From Sulfurovum lithotrophicum (lineage in GTDB: Bacteria; Campylobacterota; Campylobacteria; Campylobacterales; Sulfurovaceae): 64,000 nucleotides of DNA. The notes beneath the pieces are model-generated. The model did no database searches, was not told the origin of the DNA, and saw only the letters and a program-made list of their open reading frames with translations. Shown here piece after piece: positions 26,611 through 34,214 of this stretch; within the stretch, counting starts at the first letter, position 1; every line of letters starts with the position of its first letter. Made by a program: the position numbers and the translations under genes. The DNA lies in contig NZ_CP011308.1 of the NCBI RefSeq assembly GCF_000987835.1, positions 1,116,001-1,180,000 of the forward strand, given 5' to 3'.

Positions 26611-26694
26611 AACGATAAGCGATACTTGATGATAATACCCTGTAAAAATATTCTTGTAGATATTAAAAATGAAACAAAAATGATAAACCTATAA

Positions 26695-28293
26695 CTACTC
26701 ATGAAAAATGTCCTCTTTTTGTTTATAGATATCTGTTTTTACTTCAAAAATACCCAACAGTGAATGAAAAAGATTATCTTGCGAATATTTTTTATTTTTC
26801 CGACTCTTTATCTTGTCTATATTTATCTCCTTCTTCATATTCTTACCAAACCACATCAAAGAAGCAATATGCGTTTGGGCTTCAGGAGCCATAAAGTAGG
26901 GCAGGCCATGGAGATACACACCATGTTCTCCCAAACTCTCGCCATGATCACTCATATATATCATGGCTGTATTGTATGAATTGTCATATTTTTTTAACAA
27001 CTTGATTACCTTTGATAAAAAATAATCTGTATATAAAATCGCATTATCATATGCATTTGTTATCTCTTTTTTGCTGCACTCTCCCAACTCGTTGGTTTTG
27101 CATACCGGAATGAATTTTTCAAATTCTTTTGGATATCTTTTATAATATGCCGGACCATGATTCCCCATTTGATGCAGTATGATCAAAATATCCTTTCCTT
27201 TATGTTTTGCAATATATTGATCAAGTCCTATCAGCATTCCTTCATCTCTACACTCACCATTCTCACAGATACTATTGTTTTTGGGTATTTTATAGTCTTC
27301 GTAAGGAACCCTTAGTGCTACCCCTTTACTGTCAGAATTATTATCCCGCCATAAAATATCTACTTCACCTGTATGATTCAATACATCTAAAACATTTTCA
27401 GTCGATATACTTTTCTTGTAACTGTAATCAGCTTTGTCAAAAACGGAGAACATGCAGGGGACGGACTCTGCTGTACTGGTTCCGCATGAATACATATTGG
27501 GAAAATTGATGATATCTTCTTTTTTCAATAACGGATTGGTCTCTCTTTGGTATCCGTTTAAAGAAAAATGGTCAGCCCGTGCAGCTTCTCCTACGACCAT
27601 AATGACCAGTTCTTTATGCTTTTCATTGCTGTCAGTTTCTATGATCTTCGCATCTGTACCAATAGGTTTTATAATAACCGGACCACTATTGAATGATTGA
27701 TGCAGATAGACACCTGTGCTATATACCCAATATATAGGGTTTGTAGAGTATCTGAGTGGTTTATGCTCCCTGAAAAATGAGGTATAGTGCTTACTGAATA
27801 AAAATATACACACAAGAATAAGCAGTAGTGAGATACCCATTACTTTAATTTTAGACCACATTTCATTTTTAAACCCTTTGTATTGTATATTTGTTCTATA
27901 CACAATATAGGAGGGTAGAGCACCAAGAAATAAAAAGTACAAAACCAGTTTGACACTTAACAGATCCATGGATTCATTTAAATTTGTTTGAATGATATTT
28001 CGTATCATCTCATCATTGATAACCACATGATAGCTGTTCATAAAGTAGCTTGTAAATGACGATATGAGCAAAACAATAATGATGATCGGCTTTGTAGTAT
28101 ATTTGGAACTTACCAATGCAAATAGGAAAACTATCAATGATGTTAATACGACAACCAGGGATAATAAAAATCCGATATTGCCTAAACTGAAAGGATAAAC
28201 TTTTAATGTTTTGCTAAAAAATGCATAATTGTCAAAGACGACTAAAAATATACTCGTAAATACAATGAGTTTTTGCTGAGATAACTGTCTAAT
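26695..28293 (-). CDS. eptA: EptA-type phosphoethanolamine transferase (probable ATT start)
   Basis: A periplasmic sulfatase-fold enzyme with N-terminal membrane helices. VVGEAARADHFSLNGYQ carries the metal Glu, CGTSTAESVPCMFS (~residue 270) the Thr nucleophile, and MSDHGESLGEHGVYLHG the Asp/His ligands. It transfers phosphoethanolamine to lipid A. The first usual start codon is TTG at 28137 (480 residues), but the frame is open to 28305 and the extra codons encode a classic EptA beginning: LSQQKLIVF, VVFDNYAFFSKTL and VYPFSLGNIGFLLS. The only plausible start there is ATT at 28293, with AAGGA 6 nt upstream, giving 532 residues, the normal family length. A recent frameshift after the out-of-frame ATG at 28298 is the alternative. 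Confidence 0.8.
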   Translation of the reverse strand: MRQLSQQKLIVFTSIFLVVFDNYAFFSKTLKVYPFSLGNIGFLLSLVVVLTSLIVFLFALVSSKYTTKPIIIIVLLISSFTSYFMNSYHVVINDEMIRNIIQTNLNESMDLLSVKLVLYFLFLGALPSYIVYRTNIQYKGFKNEMWSKIKVMGISLLLILVCIFLFSKHYTSFFREHKPLRYSTNPIYWVYSTGVYLHQSFNSGPVIIKPIGTDAKIIETDSNEKHKELVIMVVGEAARADHFSLNGYQRETNPLLKKEDIINFPNMYSCGTSTAESVPCMFSVFDKADYSYKKSISTENVLDVLNHTGEVDILWRDNNSDSKGVALRVPYEDYKIPKNNSICENGECRDEGMLIGLDQYIAKHKGKDILIILHQMGNHGPAYYKRYPKEFEKFIPVCKTNELGECSKKEITNAYDNAILYTDYFLSKVIKLLKKYDNSYNTAMIYMSDHGESLGEHGVYLHGLPYFMAPEAQTHIASLMWFGKNMKKEINIDKIKSRKNKKYSQDNLFHSLLGIFEVKTDIYKQKEDIFHE

Positions 28294-28896
28294 ATCATAT
28301 CCTTGTTATAATGATCATCCATCAGCATTATACATTTTTAAAATGAAAAGAATGGTTGTCGTGATCAAGAAAGAATATATGATAAAAAATACCAATTGAT
28401 TAACATAATATAAATTCTATTAAAAATGTAACTCTCTACTTCCTCATATAAATATGCAAGAGAAAAGATGAATTTAAAAAGTACTATTTTCACTAAAATA
28501 TAAAAATAATATCAATAATAGATAAAATCTAACCTATTGTATATTTTGCACATTTATCAGATCAACAATAATCCATCTGAAATTTTTGTCATAAGTAAGA
28601 AACTTGTTTTAATCATTTTTTCAATTATTCAGTATCTGCCTTTTTTGAGTAAATGTAATTTCTAATATGGTGTACATCATTCATGTATATTGAAAATTCA
28701 AAAACGAACAGTAAAGTGATAGATTTTATACTATTTAATATTGCTATTTGTTCCTTCTGGTGTGTAAAAAAGGATCAAAACCGAGGAGAATTAATACTAA
28801 TAAATATAATAATTACCTCTTCCCCTAATGATATCTCTATATTTACAATACCGATCCAATAGATAGCGTATTTCTGGGCAGCAGAGACAATTTAAG
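28294..28896. other. AT-rich intergenic region without recognisable genes
   Basis: About 600 bp between eptA and the operator array. It is strongly AT-rich, with no open frame of convincing length or ribosome site on either strand. The eptA promoter should lie near 28310-28360 (a TATAAT-like box reads toward eptA at about 28331-28336). The rest may be decayed DNA. Confidence 0.5.
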
Positions 28897-29036
28897 GAAC
28901 AAATGTTCATAAATAATTATTAATGGATATAAATATATGAACAATTGTTCATAAAGAATAATATCCAAAAAGATATAAGAGAACAAATGTTCACTTATAT
29001 TTGTAGTCCACTCTTGACATATGAACAATTGTTCAT
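28897..29036. promoter_or_regulatory. Four evenly spaced TetR-type operator palindromes
   Basis: The 12-bp core GAACAAWTGTTC occurs at 28897-28908, 28939-28950, 28981-28992 and 29023-29034. Centres are 42 bp apart each time, exactly four turns of B-DNA. Sites 1 and 3 are GAACAAATGTTC; sites 2 and 4 are GAACAATTGTTC, with perfect symmetry extending to TATGAACAATTGTTCATA for site 2 and ATGAACAATTGTTCAT for site 4. Site 4 fills the spacer of the TetR promoter. Confidence 0.88.
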
Positions 29037-29042
29037 TATAAT
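29014..29042 (+). promoter_or_regulatory. Consensus sigma-70 promoter of the TetR operon, overlapped by operator 4
   Basis: TTGACA (29014-29019) and TATAAT (29037-29042) are separated by 17 bp, a perfect consensus. Sixteen of the 17 spacer bases are the operator ATGAACAATTGTTCAT, so a bound repressor would block RNA polymerase directly. AAAGGAG lies 7 nt before the ATG at 29061. Confidence 0.9.
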
Positions 29043-29060
29043 ATCGTCAAAGGAGCCGTA

Positions 29061-29714
29061 ATGAACGAGCAGAGCGTTAAAACTCCCCTATCCAAAGGGG
29101 GAAGGACTAAAGAGAAAATACTGAAGAATGCCCTGAAACTCTTTTCATCTAAAGGGTACAAGGCAACAACGGTAAGAGATATAGCAGGGGCGATGGGAGT
29201 GAAGCAGAGTGCGCTCTATAACCACTTCAAGAACAAAGACGAGATACTGGAAACACTTATAAGCAACCTGACCTCGTCAGCCATTGTTACTTTATTTGAC
29301 GATAAAGAGGGCCAGGAGCTCCATAAACAAGGGAAATCACTTCTCATGAACCTTGCCACTACCTTTAAGCTTATAGGCTTTGACAGCCAAAATGAGGCGC
29401 TTTTAAAGCTTTTGATGCAGGAGATCTACCGTAACGAGCGTATACGGGAGATATATAACGAGCATTTCTACCAGGAGAACGTCAAAAAGCTCTCCGGTTT
29501 CTTCTTTGCGATGATGCAGGATGGGATGATCGAGTCCTCAGACCCCCTTTTGTTGGCAAATGAGTTCTTTTCTCCCCTGTTCTTCTATCAGATGCAGGTT
29601 TCTTTGCTAAAATTAGATAAAAAATCGACCTCTTCAGTGGTATCTCTGTTTGAAAAACATGTTGATTTCTTCTGGGATAACATTAAAATAGAGAAACAAG
29701 AGACGCTTTTTTAG
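29061..29714 (+). CDS. TetR/AcrR family transcriptional repressor
   Basis: A 217-residue regulator. The N-terminal DNA-binding domain shows KEKILKNALKLFSSKGYKAT, then the helix-turn-helix TVRDIAGAMGVKQSALYNHF (residues ~37-56) and KNKDEIL. The C-terminal ligand domain (~70-217) is helical with aromatic residues (FSPLFFYQMQVSL). It begins 25 bp after operator site 4, so autoregulation is very likely. The two genes downstream (methyltransferase, YjdF-type protein) follow on the same strand after 57 and 1 bp and are the probable targets. Confidence 0.92.
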   Translation: MNEQSVKTPLSKGGRTKEKILKNALKLFSSKGYKATTVRDIAGAMGVKQSALYNHFKNKDEILETLISNLTSSAIVTLFDDKEGQELHKQGKSLLMNLATTFKLIGFDSQNEALLKLLMQEIYRNERIREIYNEHFYQENVKKLSGFFFAMMQDGMIESSDPLLLANEFFSPLFFYQMQVSLLKLDKKSTSSVVSLFEKHVDFFWDNIKIEKQETLF

Positions 29715-29771
29715 ATAAATACTAAATAATATCAATAATTACAGATATTATTATATTAAGGAATATTAAAC

Positions 29772-30380
29772 ATGGAAAACAAAATAGATCACTTCGCACA
29801 CAAGTCAAAATCATGGGATATGAACTCGAAAAGAGTACAGAATGCCAAAGGTATTGCAAATTTAATAGTAAATAATATAGAACTCTCCCCTTCTATGGAG
29901 ATCATGGACTTTGGTGCAGGAACAGGATTGTTGAGTTACTTTGTTGCACCTCATGTAGGCAGAATCGTAGCGGTAGACAATTCCCCTTCCATGCTTCTTG
30001 AGTTCACGAAAAAGTGTGACGAGTTCGGTTGTGAGATCGAGGTGGTTGAAAAAGACCTCAGTATCGATACGCTCGAAAGAAAATTTGACGGTATCATCTC
30101 CTCCATGACCATTCATCATGTTGAAGATCAAAAGGCCCTCTTCTCCAAGTTCTACGATATGCTCAATGAGGGTGGTTTCATTGCCATAGCCGATCTTGAC
30201 AGTGAGGATGGCAGCTTTCACAGTGACAACACCGGTGTCTTTCATCATGGTTTTGACAGACAGGCACTCGAAAAGATCGCCAAAGAGGCCGGATTTAAAG
30301 ATATCCGCTTTGATCTGGCCAATACGATCAACAAACCACACCGTGACTTTACTGTCTTTTTAATGACTGCTGTGAAATAG
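29772..30380 (+). CDS. Class I SAM-dependent methyltransferase
   Basis: A 202-residue Rossmann-fold methyltransferase. Motif I is MDFGAGTGLLSYF (~43-55), motif II VAVDNSPSML, a motif IV-like FDGIISSMTIHHV and LNEGGFIAIADLD. The N-terminal KIDHFAHKSKSWDMNSKRVQ resembles UbiE/COQ5-like and related small-molecule methyltransferases. Substrate unknown; because it is controlled by a TetR repressor, detoxification by methylation is a possible role. The next gene starts 1 bp after its stop. Confidence 0.85.
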   Translation: MENKIDHFAHKSKSWDMNSKRVQNAKGIANLIVNNIELSPSMEIMDFGAGTGLLSYFVAPHVGRIVAVDNSPSMLLEFTKKCDEFGCEIEVVEKDLSIDTLERKFDGIISSMTIHHVEDQKALFSKFYDMLNEGGFIAIADLDSEDGSFHSDNTGVFHHGFDRQALEKIAKEAGFKDIRFDLANTINKPHRDFTVFLMTAVK

Positions 30381-30381
30381 T

Positions 30382-30978
30382 ATGAAATACCTGTGGCTAA
30401 GTATCTTTTTTGCTGTTCTGGTCTGGTCGGCTATAGATCCGAAAGACCAATTTACCTGGTTTCTGGAAGTCTTCCCCGCACTGATCGGCTTCGTACTGAT
30501 CGTAGTCACTTATAGAAAGTTCCCGCTCACACCCCTGCTCTATACATTGATATTAGTACATATGATCATTTTAATGGTTGGCGGCCACTATACCTATGCG
30601 GAAGTACCTCTTTTTGACTGGATCAGGGAAGTACTGCATCAGAGCAGGAACAATTACGACAAAGTCGGACATTTCATGCAGGGCTTTGAGCCTGCCATAC
30701 TTGCCAGAGAGATACTGATAAGAAAAGAGATCGTTCATGGGTCACGTATCTGGCTGAACTACATCGTTCTCAGTATCGTCCTGGCGTTTTCCGCTTTTTA
30801 TGAACTGGTCGAGTGGTGGGTTGCCCTGGCAACGGGCGATGATGCAGAAGCATTTCTTGGTACACAGGGCTATGTCTGGGATACGCAGTCAGATATGATG
30901 TATGCGCTCATCGGCGGCATAACTGCCCTGCTTCTGCTCGCCCGCTGGCATGACAGGCAATTGCGGGCAATACAGTAA
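30382..30978 (+). CDS. YjdF family (DUF2238) membrane protein
   Basis: A 198-residue protein with about six membrane helices. The conserved block GGHYTYAEVPLFDWIRE and DKVGHFMQGFEPAILARE, followed by FYELVEWWVALATGDDAEAF and GYVWDTQSDM, is diagnostic of the DUF2238/YjdF family, whose acidic and His residues resemble a membrane metal or lipid site. Function unknown. Starts 1 bp after the methyltransferase, so the two are translationally linked. Confidence 0.85.
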   Translation: MKYLWLSIFFAVLVWSAIDPKDQFTWFLEVFPALIGFVLIVVTYRKFPLTPLLYTLILVHMIILMVGGHYTYAEVPLFDWIREVLHQSRNNYDKVGHFMQGFEPAILAREILIRKEIVHGSRIWLNYIVLSIVLAFSAFYELVEWWVALATGDDAEAFLGTQGYVWDTQSDMMYALIGGITALLLLARWHDRQLRAIQ

Positions 30979-30979
30979 C

Positions 30980-31055
30980 ACAATTCTTCTGAACAATAAT
31001 GTTCCCATTTTTCCAATTCTTTAAAAGCAGCTTTGGGAATGATTATTTTGAACAT
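30980..31055 (-). pseudogene. Truncated RelE/ParE-like toxin
   Basis: The frame starts at 31055 with MFKIIIPKAAFKELEKW, the typical beginning of RelE/ParE-fold toxins, and loses resemblance after about 17-25 codons. Its ATG shares one base with the stop of the antitoxin gene (TGATG), the usual arrangement of such modules. The rest is missing where the YjdF gene ends at 30978. Confidence 0.55.
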
Positions 31056-31282
31056 CAGTTGAGACCTAAGCGATCAGCTACCTCTTCAAGGGAATAAACT
31101 TCACTCTTCCCTGCTTTTATTTCATCTATTCTTTTGTCTGAGATTATTTCATCTAAAGTATCAAAATATGTACTGACTGCCTTTTCAATGATCTAAGTTC
31201 GTGAATGCTCCAGCTCATAAGCATAAGAGTCTAAGTCAGATAATAATGTTTTGTCCATACAAATATTTATTGCTTTTTTCAT
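31055..31282 (-). pseudogene. Ribbon-helix-helix antitoxin with in-frame TAG
   Basis: From ATG at 31282 the frame reads MKKAINICMDKTLLSDLDSY and YELEHSRT, then TAG (31193-31195), then IIEKAVSTYF, DEIISDKRIDEIKAGK and EVYSLEEVADRLGLN to TGA. The N-terminal strand and following helices fit a CopG/RHH antitoxin; the stop falls where homologues usually have Glu (SR(T/S)EIIEKA), so one base change would explain it. Only the first 29 residues could be made unless the stop is suppressed. Confidence 0.72.
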
Positions 31283-31344
31283 AATGTATCTTTTTGTATC
31301 TACCTAATGGTCATTTATTGGCTACGAAGTGTTGTTATGGCTAT

Positions 31345-32250
31345 TTAGGCTATAGTTGTTCTTTTCTTTGCTCCTACAAGCCAATATGAAATAGCCAAAC
31401 CAACAATAACAGCAGCAATAATCAATAATTCTTCTCCTTTTTCAGAAGAGAGAGAATATATTAATACTTTTCTAATCAGTGCCGCCATTGCAAGCATAAT
31501 AAATGCACCAATTGCAAATCCTTTGCCTTGCAAATGGTTGATTTCCTCATGAATTAATTCTATAGATGCCCACAACACAAGTAAACTACCAAGAACTGTG
31601 AGTATTCCTTTTTCTATTTTTATATCAGTAAAAAAGAGTAGATAAATATCGTATACGAAAAGTCCTATGGCAAAAAATGCTACTACTGCCAATGCCCCTG
31701 CCAAAAAGTAGTTGATATATGAATTGAAGTTTTTCAAACCTGATAAAATATTTTTTTCTATTTTAGAAAGAGACAAAAATTTGCTCAACTCTTCTTCTCT
31801 ATAAGAACTTGTGAGTACATCAAGATTCATATCAATTATTTTTTCAACTGCCTTTATTTCCTGTACATGATGTTGTTTGTCTTTGAAGTTTTCTTCTATG
31901 CTTGAAAGTATGAAAGTTCTAACATAGGTAAATGCAGAATTGACATAGTGTGTAGGCAATCCGATCTTGACATGTATTTCACCTATTTTGTAAAGATACA
32001 TAAAATAAGGCATATCATACTGTCCACAAAATAGGTTAATAAACCACTCTTTGATTTTTTTCCTATGGTAAGCGATAATATCTTTGTTCTTTAGAAATTG
32101 AGCGGTTTTACCAAAACCCCATATGTAATCATAAAAGCCATCTATAAATTCATCAGCAAGTTTTTCCATGCGAGGTTGAAGTTCTTTTAATAATTGAGCT
32201 TCTTCTTCAGTAAATTGATAGTGCTCTTTTAAGTCTCTATAATGTTGCAT
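31345..32250 (-). CDS. Protoglobin-PsiE fusion, haem sensor in the membrane
   Basis: A 301-residue protein. Residues 1-160 are a protoglobin/globin-coupled-sensor domain, with the proximal haem His93 in IGEIHVKIGLPTHYV and an upstream FYDYIWGF block. After a linker (FLSLSKIEKNILSGL) come four membrane helices from about residue 178 (YFLAGALAVVAFFAIGLFVYDIYLL ... in pieces), including ASIELIHEEINHL and AMAALIRKVLIYS, which match the PsiE (phosphate-starvation-inducible E) family. An oxygen or nitric-oxide sensing globin wired to a membrane domain is inferred. It is a separate transcript with 314 bp of motif-rich DNA upstream. Confidence 0.82.
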   Translation of the reverse strand: MQHYRDLKEHYQFTEEEAQLLKELQPRMEKLADEFIDGFYDYIWGFGKTAQFLKNKDIIAYHRKKIKEWFINLFCGQYDMPYFMYLYKIGEIHVKIGLPTHYVNSAFTYVRTFILSSIEENFKDKQHHVQEIKAVEKIIDMNLDVLTSSYREEELSKFLSLSKIEKNILSGLKNFNSYINYFLAGALAVVAFFAIGLFVYDIYLLFFTDIKIEKGILTVLGSLLVLWASIELIHEEINHLQGKGFAIGAFIMLAMAALIRKVLIYSLSSEKGEELLIIAAVIVGLAISYWLVGAKKRTTIA

Positions 32251-32564
32251 TTATGCTCCTTGATTATAATTTTACATATTTTACTATGAGCTATATCTAT
32301 TTATTAGAGGAACAATATGTCCCTTTATTTATGTTAGGAGTATACAAAAAATGTCCTGCTATTTCAAGAAAGATAGCGATTTGCCATATTTCAGCAGTTT
32401 CTCTTTAGAAACTCTACGATCATAAAAATTTCTTATGTCCTTTTAGCCGGAAATAAGCCAATATACGGACAAACTGTTCCCCTATTTGTTGATTTCAGGC
32501 AAAAGAGGACATGATGTCCTGCTATTTTTAAGGGGAAAATCGTTTTGTATTGCGAGTGGTGCGA
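32251..32564. repeat. Intergenic region with repeated TGTCC...TATTT motifs and a palindrome
   Basis: A 13-bp motif occurs four times in the same orientation: TGTCCCTTTATTT (32318), TGTCCTGCTATTT (32352), TGTTCCCCTATTT (32475) and TGTCCTGCTATTT (32515). The last overlaps the perfect 15-bp palindrome AGGACATGATGTCCT (32506-32520). No gene is present. On the other strand the motifs read AAATANNNGGACA, like RAYT/REP-associated ends. Confidence 0.5.
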
Positions 32565-33134
32565 TCAGTGCTTTTTGATCTCCGCAACAATGACGCCTCT
32601 GAGATCACCCTCTTTGAAACCTGTTGCTTTGTCGTTCGGATAAGCGGTCTTGATGGCGTCAGAGATCTTGGGTGAGAGATTGCTACCGTGGCACTTGAGG
32701 CAGACTGCTTTGGCAACGAGAGGTTTGTAGACTCTTGTTGCATCACCCTCTTCTACCACTTTGATATCTTTCGGGCTGAATTTTTTGGCTTTGATCGACG
32801 CAACATATTCCTCCATAACCTTCCGGTCTGTGGCATCCGGTGTATTGACTTTGCCGTTTCTTACTTTGAGGGACGTTCTTCTTACTTTTGCATAAGGAGG
32901 AAGTTTCTTATTCACTTCATTGGTGATATCATCGGCACTGCCTGTACAGAAAGCAAGTGCGGTCAATCCCGTTTTGTCTTCTTTCATTTTGGCCTGAAGC
33001 TGTGATTTGAGGGCACCGCCCAGCATTTTGATGTATTTGACACCTTCCTGTTTAACATTCTGTGTCTGTGCCGCATCGGCTGCCATAGCGGAAGTGGCGA
33101 TCAGCAAAGATGCTGCAAATAAACTTAGTTTCAT
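32565..33134 (-). CDS. Periplasmic monohaem protein, DUF3365/Tll0287-like
   Basis: A 189-residue exported protein: signal peptide MKLSLFAASLLIATSAMAAD, then a DUF3365-type domain with LTALAFCTGSADDIT, YAKVRRTSLKVRN and a single covalent haem motif CLKCHG (145-150). This family is a PAS-like haem domain found in cyanobacterial Tll0287 and in sensors; here it is free-standing, so it may be a small redox carrier or sensor in the periplasm. Separated from the methyltransferase upstream by 108 bp. Confidence 0.85.
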   Translation of the reverse strand: MKLSLFAASLLIATSAMAADAAQTQNVKQEGVKYIKMLGGALKSQLQAKMKEDKTGLTALAFCTGSADDITNEVNKKLPPYAKVRRTSLKVRNGKVNTPDATDRKVMEEYVASIKAKKFSPKDIKVVEEGDATRVYKPLVAKAVCLKCHGSNLSPKISDAIKTAYPNDKATGFKEGDLRGVIVAEIKKH

Positions 33135-33242
33135 ACTTTTGTCCTTATTTTTTTATTTTCAATTATAGTAAAATTGGTTTAACCATAAATAGAAAAACAC
33201 AGGATAATGTTCATTTCTATTTTTTCTTCCATATATTTTAGG

Positions 33243-34172
33243 CTATACCCTTATTTTGGTTGCAGTTAAAAAAAGATAATGCTTGCCGGTAATGGTAACT
33301 CTGTACTTTTTCTGCTGCAGATACTTCTTGACGAACATGACATCATTGAAGAGCAGGCTCATCTCACTCATGGCATAGTTGGGGGCCTTTGCTCCGTAAA
33401 CCATCTCTCCACCGATCCATCTTGAATTTGGAAAGCCAAGTATCACCGCAGCATCTTTTTCCAGATAATTCTGAACAAGTGACATGAAGAAAGGTTTGAA
33501 GTTGATACCAGGACTTTGCAATGTTCCTATGCTGATAAGCAGGTCAAAAGTACCCAGGTTCAGATCATCCAATTTATTAATATCATAAGCATAGAAGGTG
33601 ACATTTTCTTCCGGAAAGCACCCATCAGCGTACTCTATGGCTGTGGCTGAATGGTCGATCCCTACGAAGTCCATACTTTCATATTTATGAATATTCAACT
33701 GTTTTCTGATCACTTCAAACTCATCTCCTCGGTTCACACCAAGGTCTAATACCCTGTGTCTCTTTTCGAGTGTCACATTTTCCAAAGCCTGTTGGTAATA
33801 ATAATAAAATGATGGCTCTTCCATTTTATGGATGGTGAAAAATTTGGAGGTGACACCGTATTTTTCTTCTTTATCGCCAGGGGTGTCCAAATGAAAAGAA
33901 CTCTCTGTTTCAAGTTTTTTGAATGTGATTGTCACCATCGGGTAAGCCCCTTCTTTTGGCATGAGCATCCTGCAGTGAAGCAGTTCGGCCAGGTCGCTCC
34001 ATGCTTTCAGACTGCGATAGAGGTACGTTTCTCCATCTATATGCAGGAGAGTACCAGCATACCCTTCTGCCAGATCAGGGTGGAGTACAGAGAAAGAGAT
34101 GGTGTCGTGTATTTCAAGATGCTGTTGAAGTAAGAGGAGAATCTCCTGCATGCTCTGTGTAGTGAATATCAT
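33243..34172 (-). CDS. SAM-dependent methyltransferase, class I
   Basis: A 309-residue protein. The N-terminal half (1-140) is unusual and unassigned, with TISFSVLHPDLAEGYAGTLL and LHCRMLMPKEGA. The second half has a Rossmann methyltransferase: RVLDLGVNRGDEFEVI (~145), MDFVGIDHSATAIEYA, and FDLLISIGTLQSP. Substrate unknown. It diverges from the BaiN gene by 42 bp. Confidence 0.72.
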   Translation of the reverse strand: MIFTTQSMQEILLLLQQHLEIHDTISFSVLHPDLAEGYAGTLLHIDGETYLYRSLKAWSDLAELLHCRMLMPKEGAYPMVTITFKKLETESSFHLDTPGDKEEKYGVTSKFFTIHKMEEPSFYYYYQQALENVTLEKRHRVLDLGVNRGDEFEVIRKQLNIHKYESMDFVGIDHSATAIEYADGCFPEENVTFYAYDINKLDDLNLGTFDLLISIGTLQSPGINFKPFFMSLVQNYLEKDAAVILGFPNSRWIGGEMVYGAKAPNYAMSEMSLLFNDVMFVKKYLQQKKYRVTITGKHYLFLTATKIRV

Positions 34173-34214
34173 GGCTGTATCTCTTTTTTTGTCATATTTG
34201 GGTAGTATTTTAGC

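Noticed and set aside
28843-29028. 61-codon minus-strand frame across the operators
   Set aside because: It is AT-rich and hydrophobic only because of the operator DNA; no ribosome site or recognisable product.
30991-31004. GAACAATAATGTTC as a fifth TetR operator
   Set aside because: The halves are 4 bases apart rather than 2 and the sequence lies in the toxin remnant, out of phase with the 42-bp array.
32251-32564. Repeated motifs as a CRISPR array
   Set aside because: Copies are only 13 bp, unevenly spaced, and vary; no cas genes.
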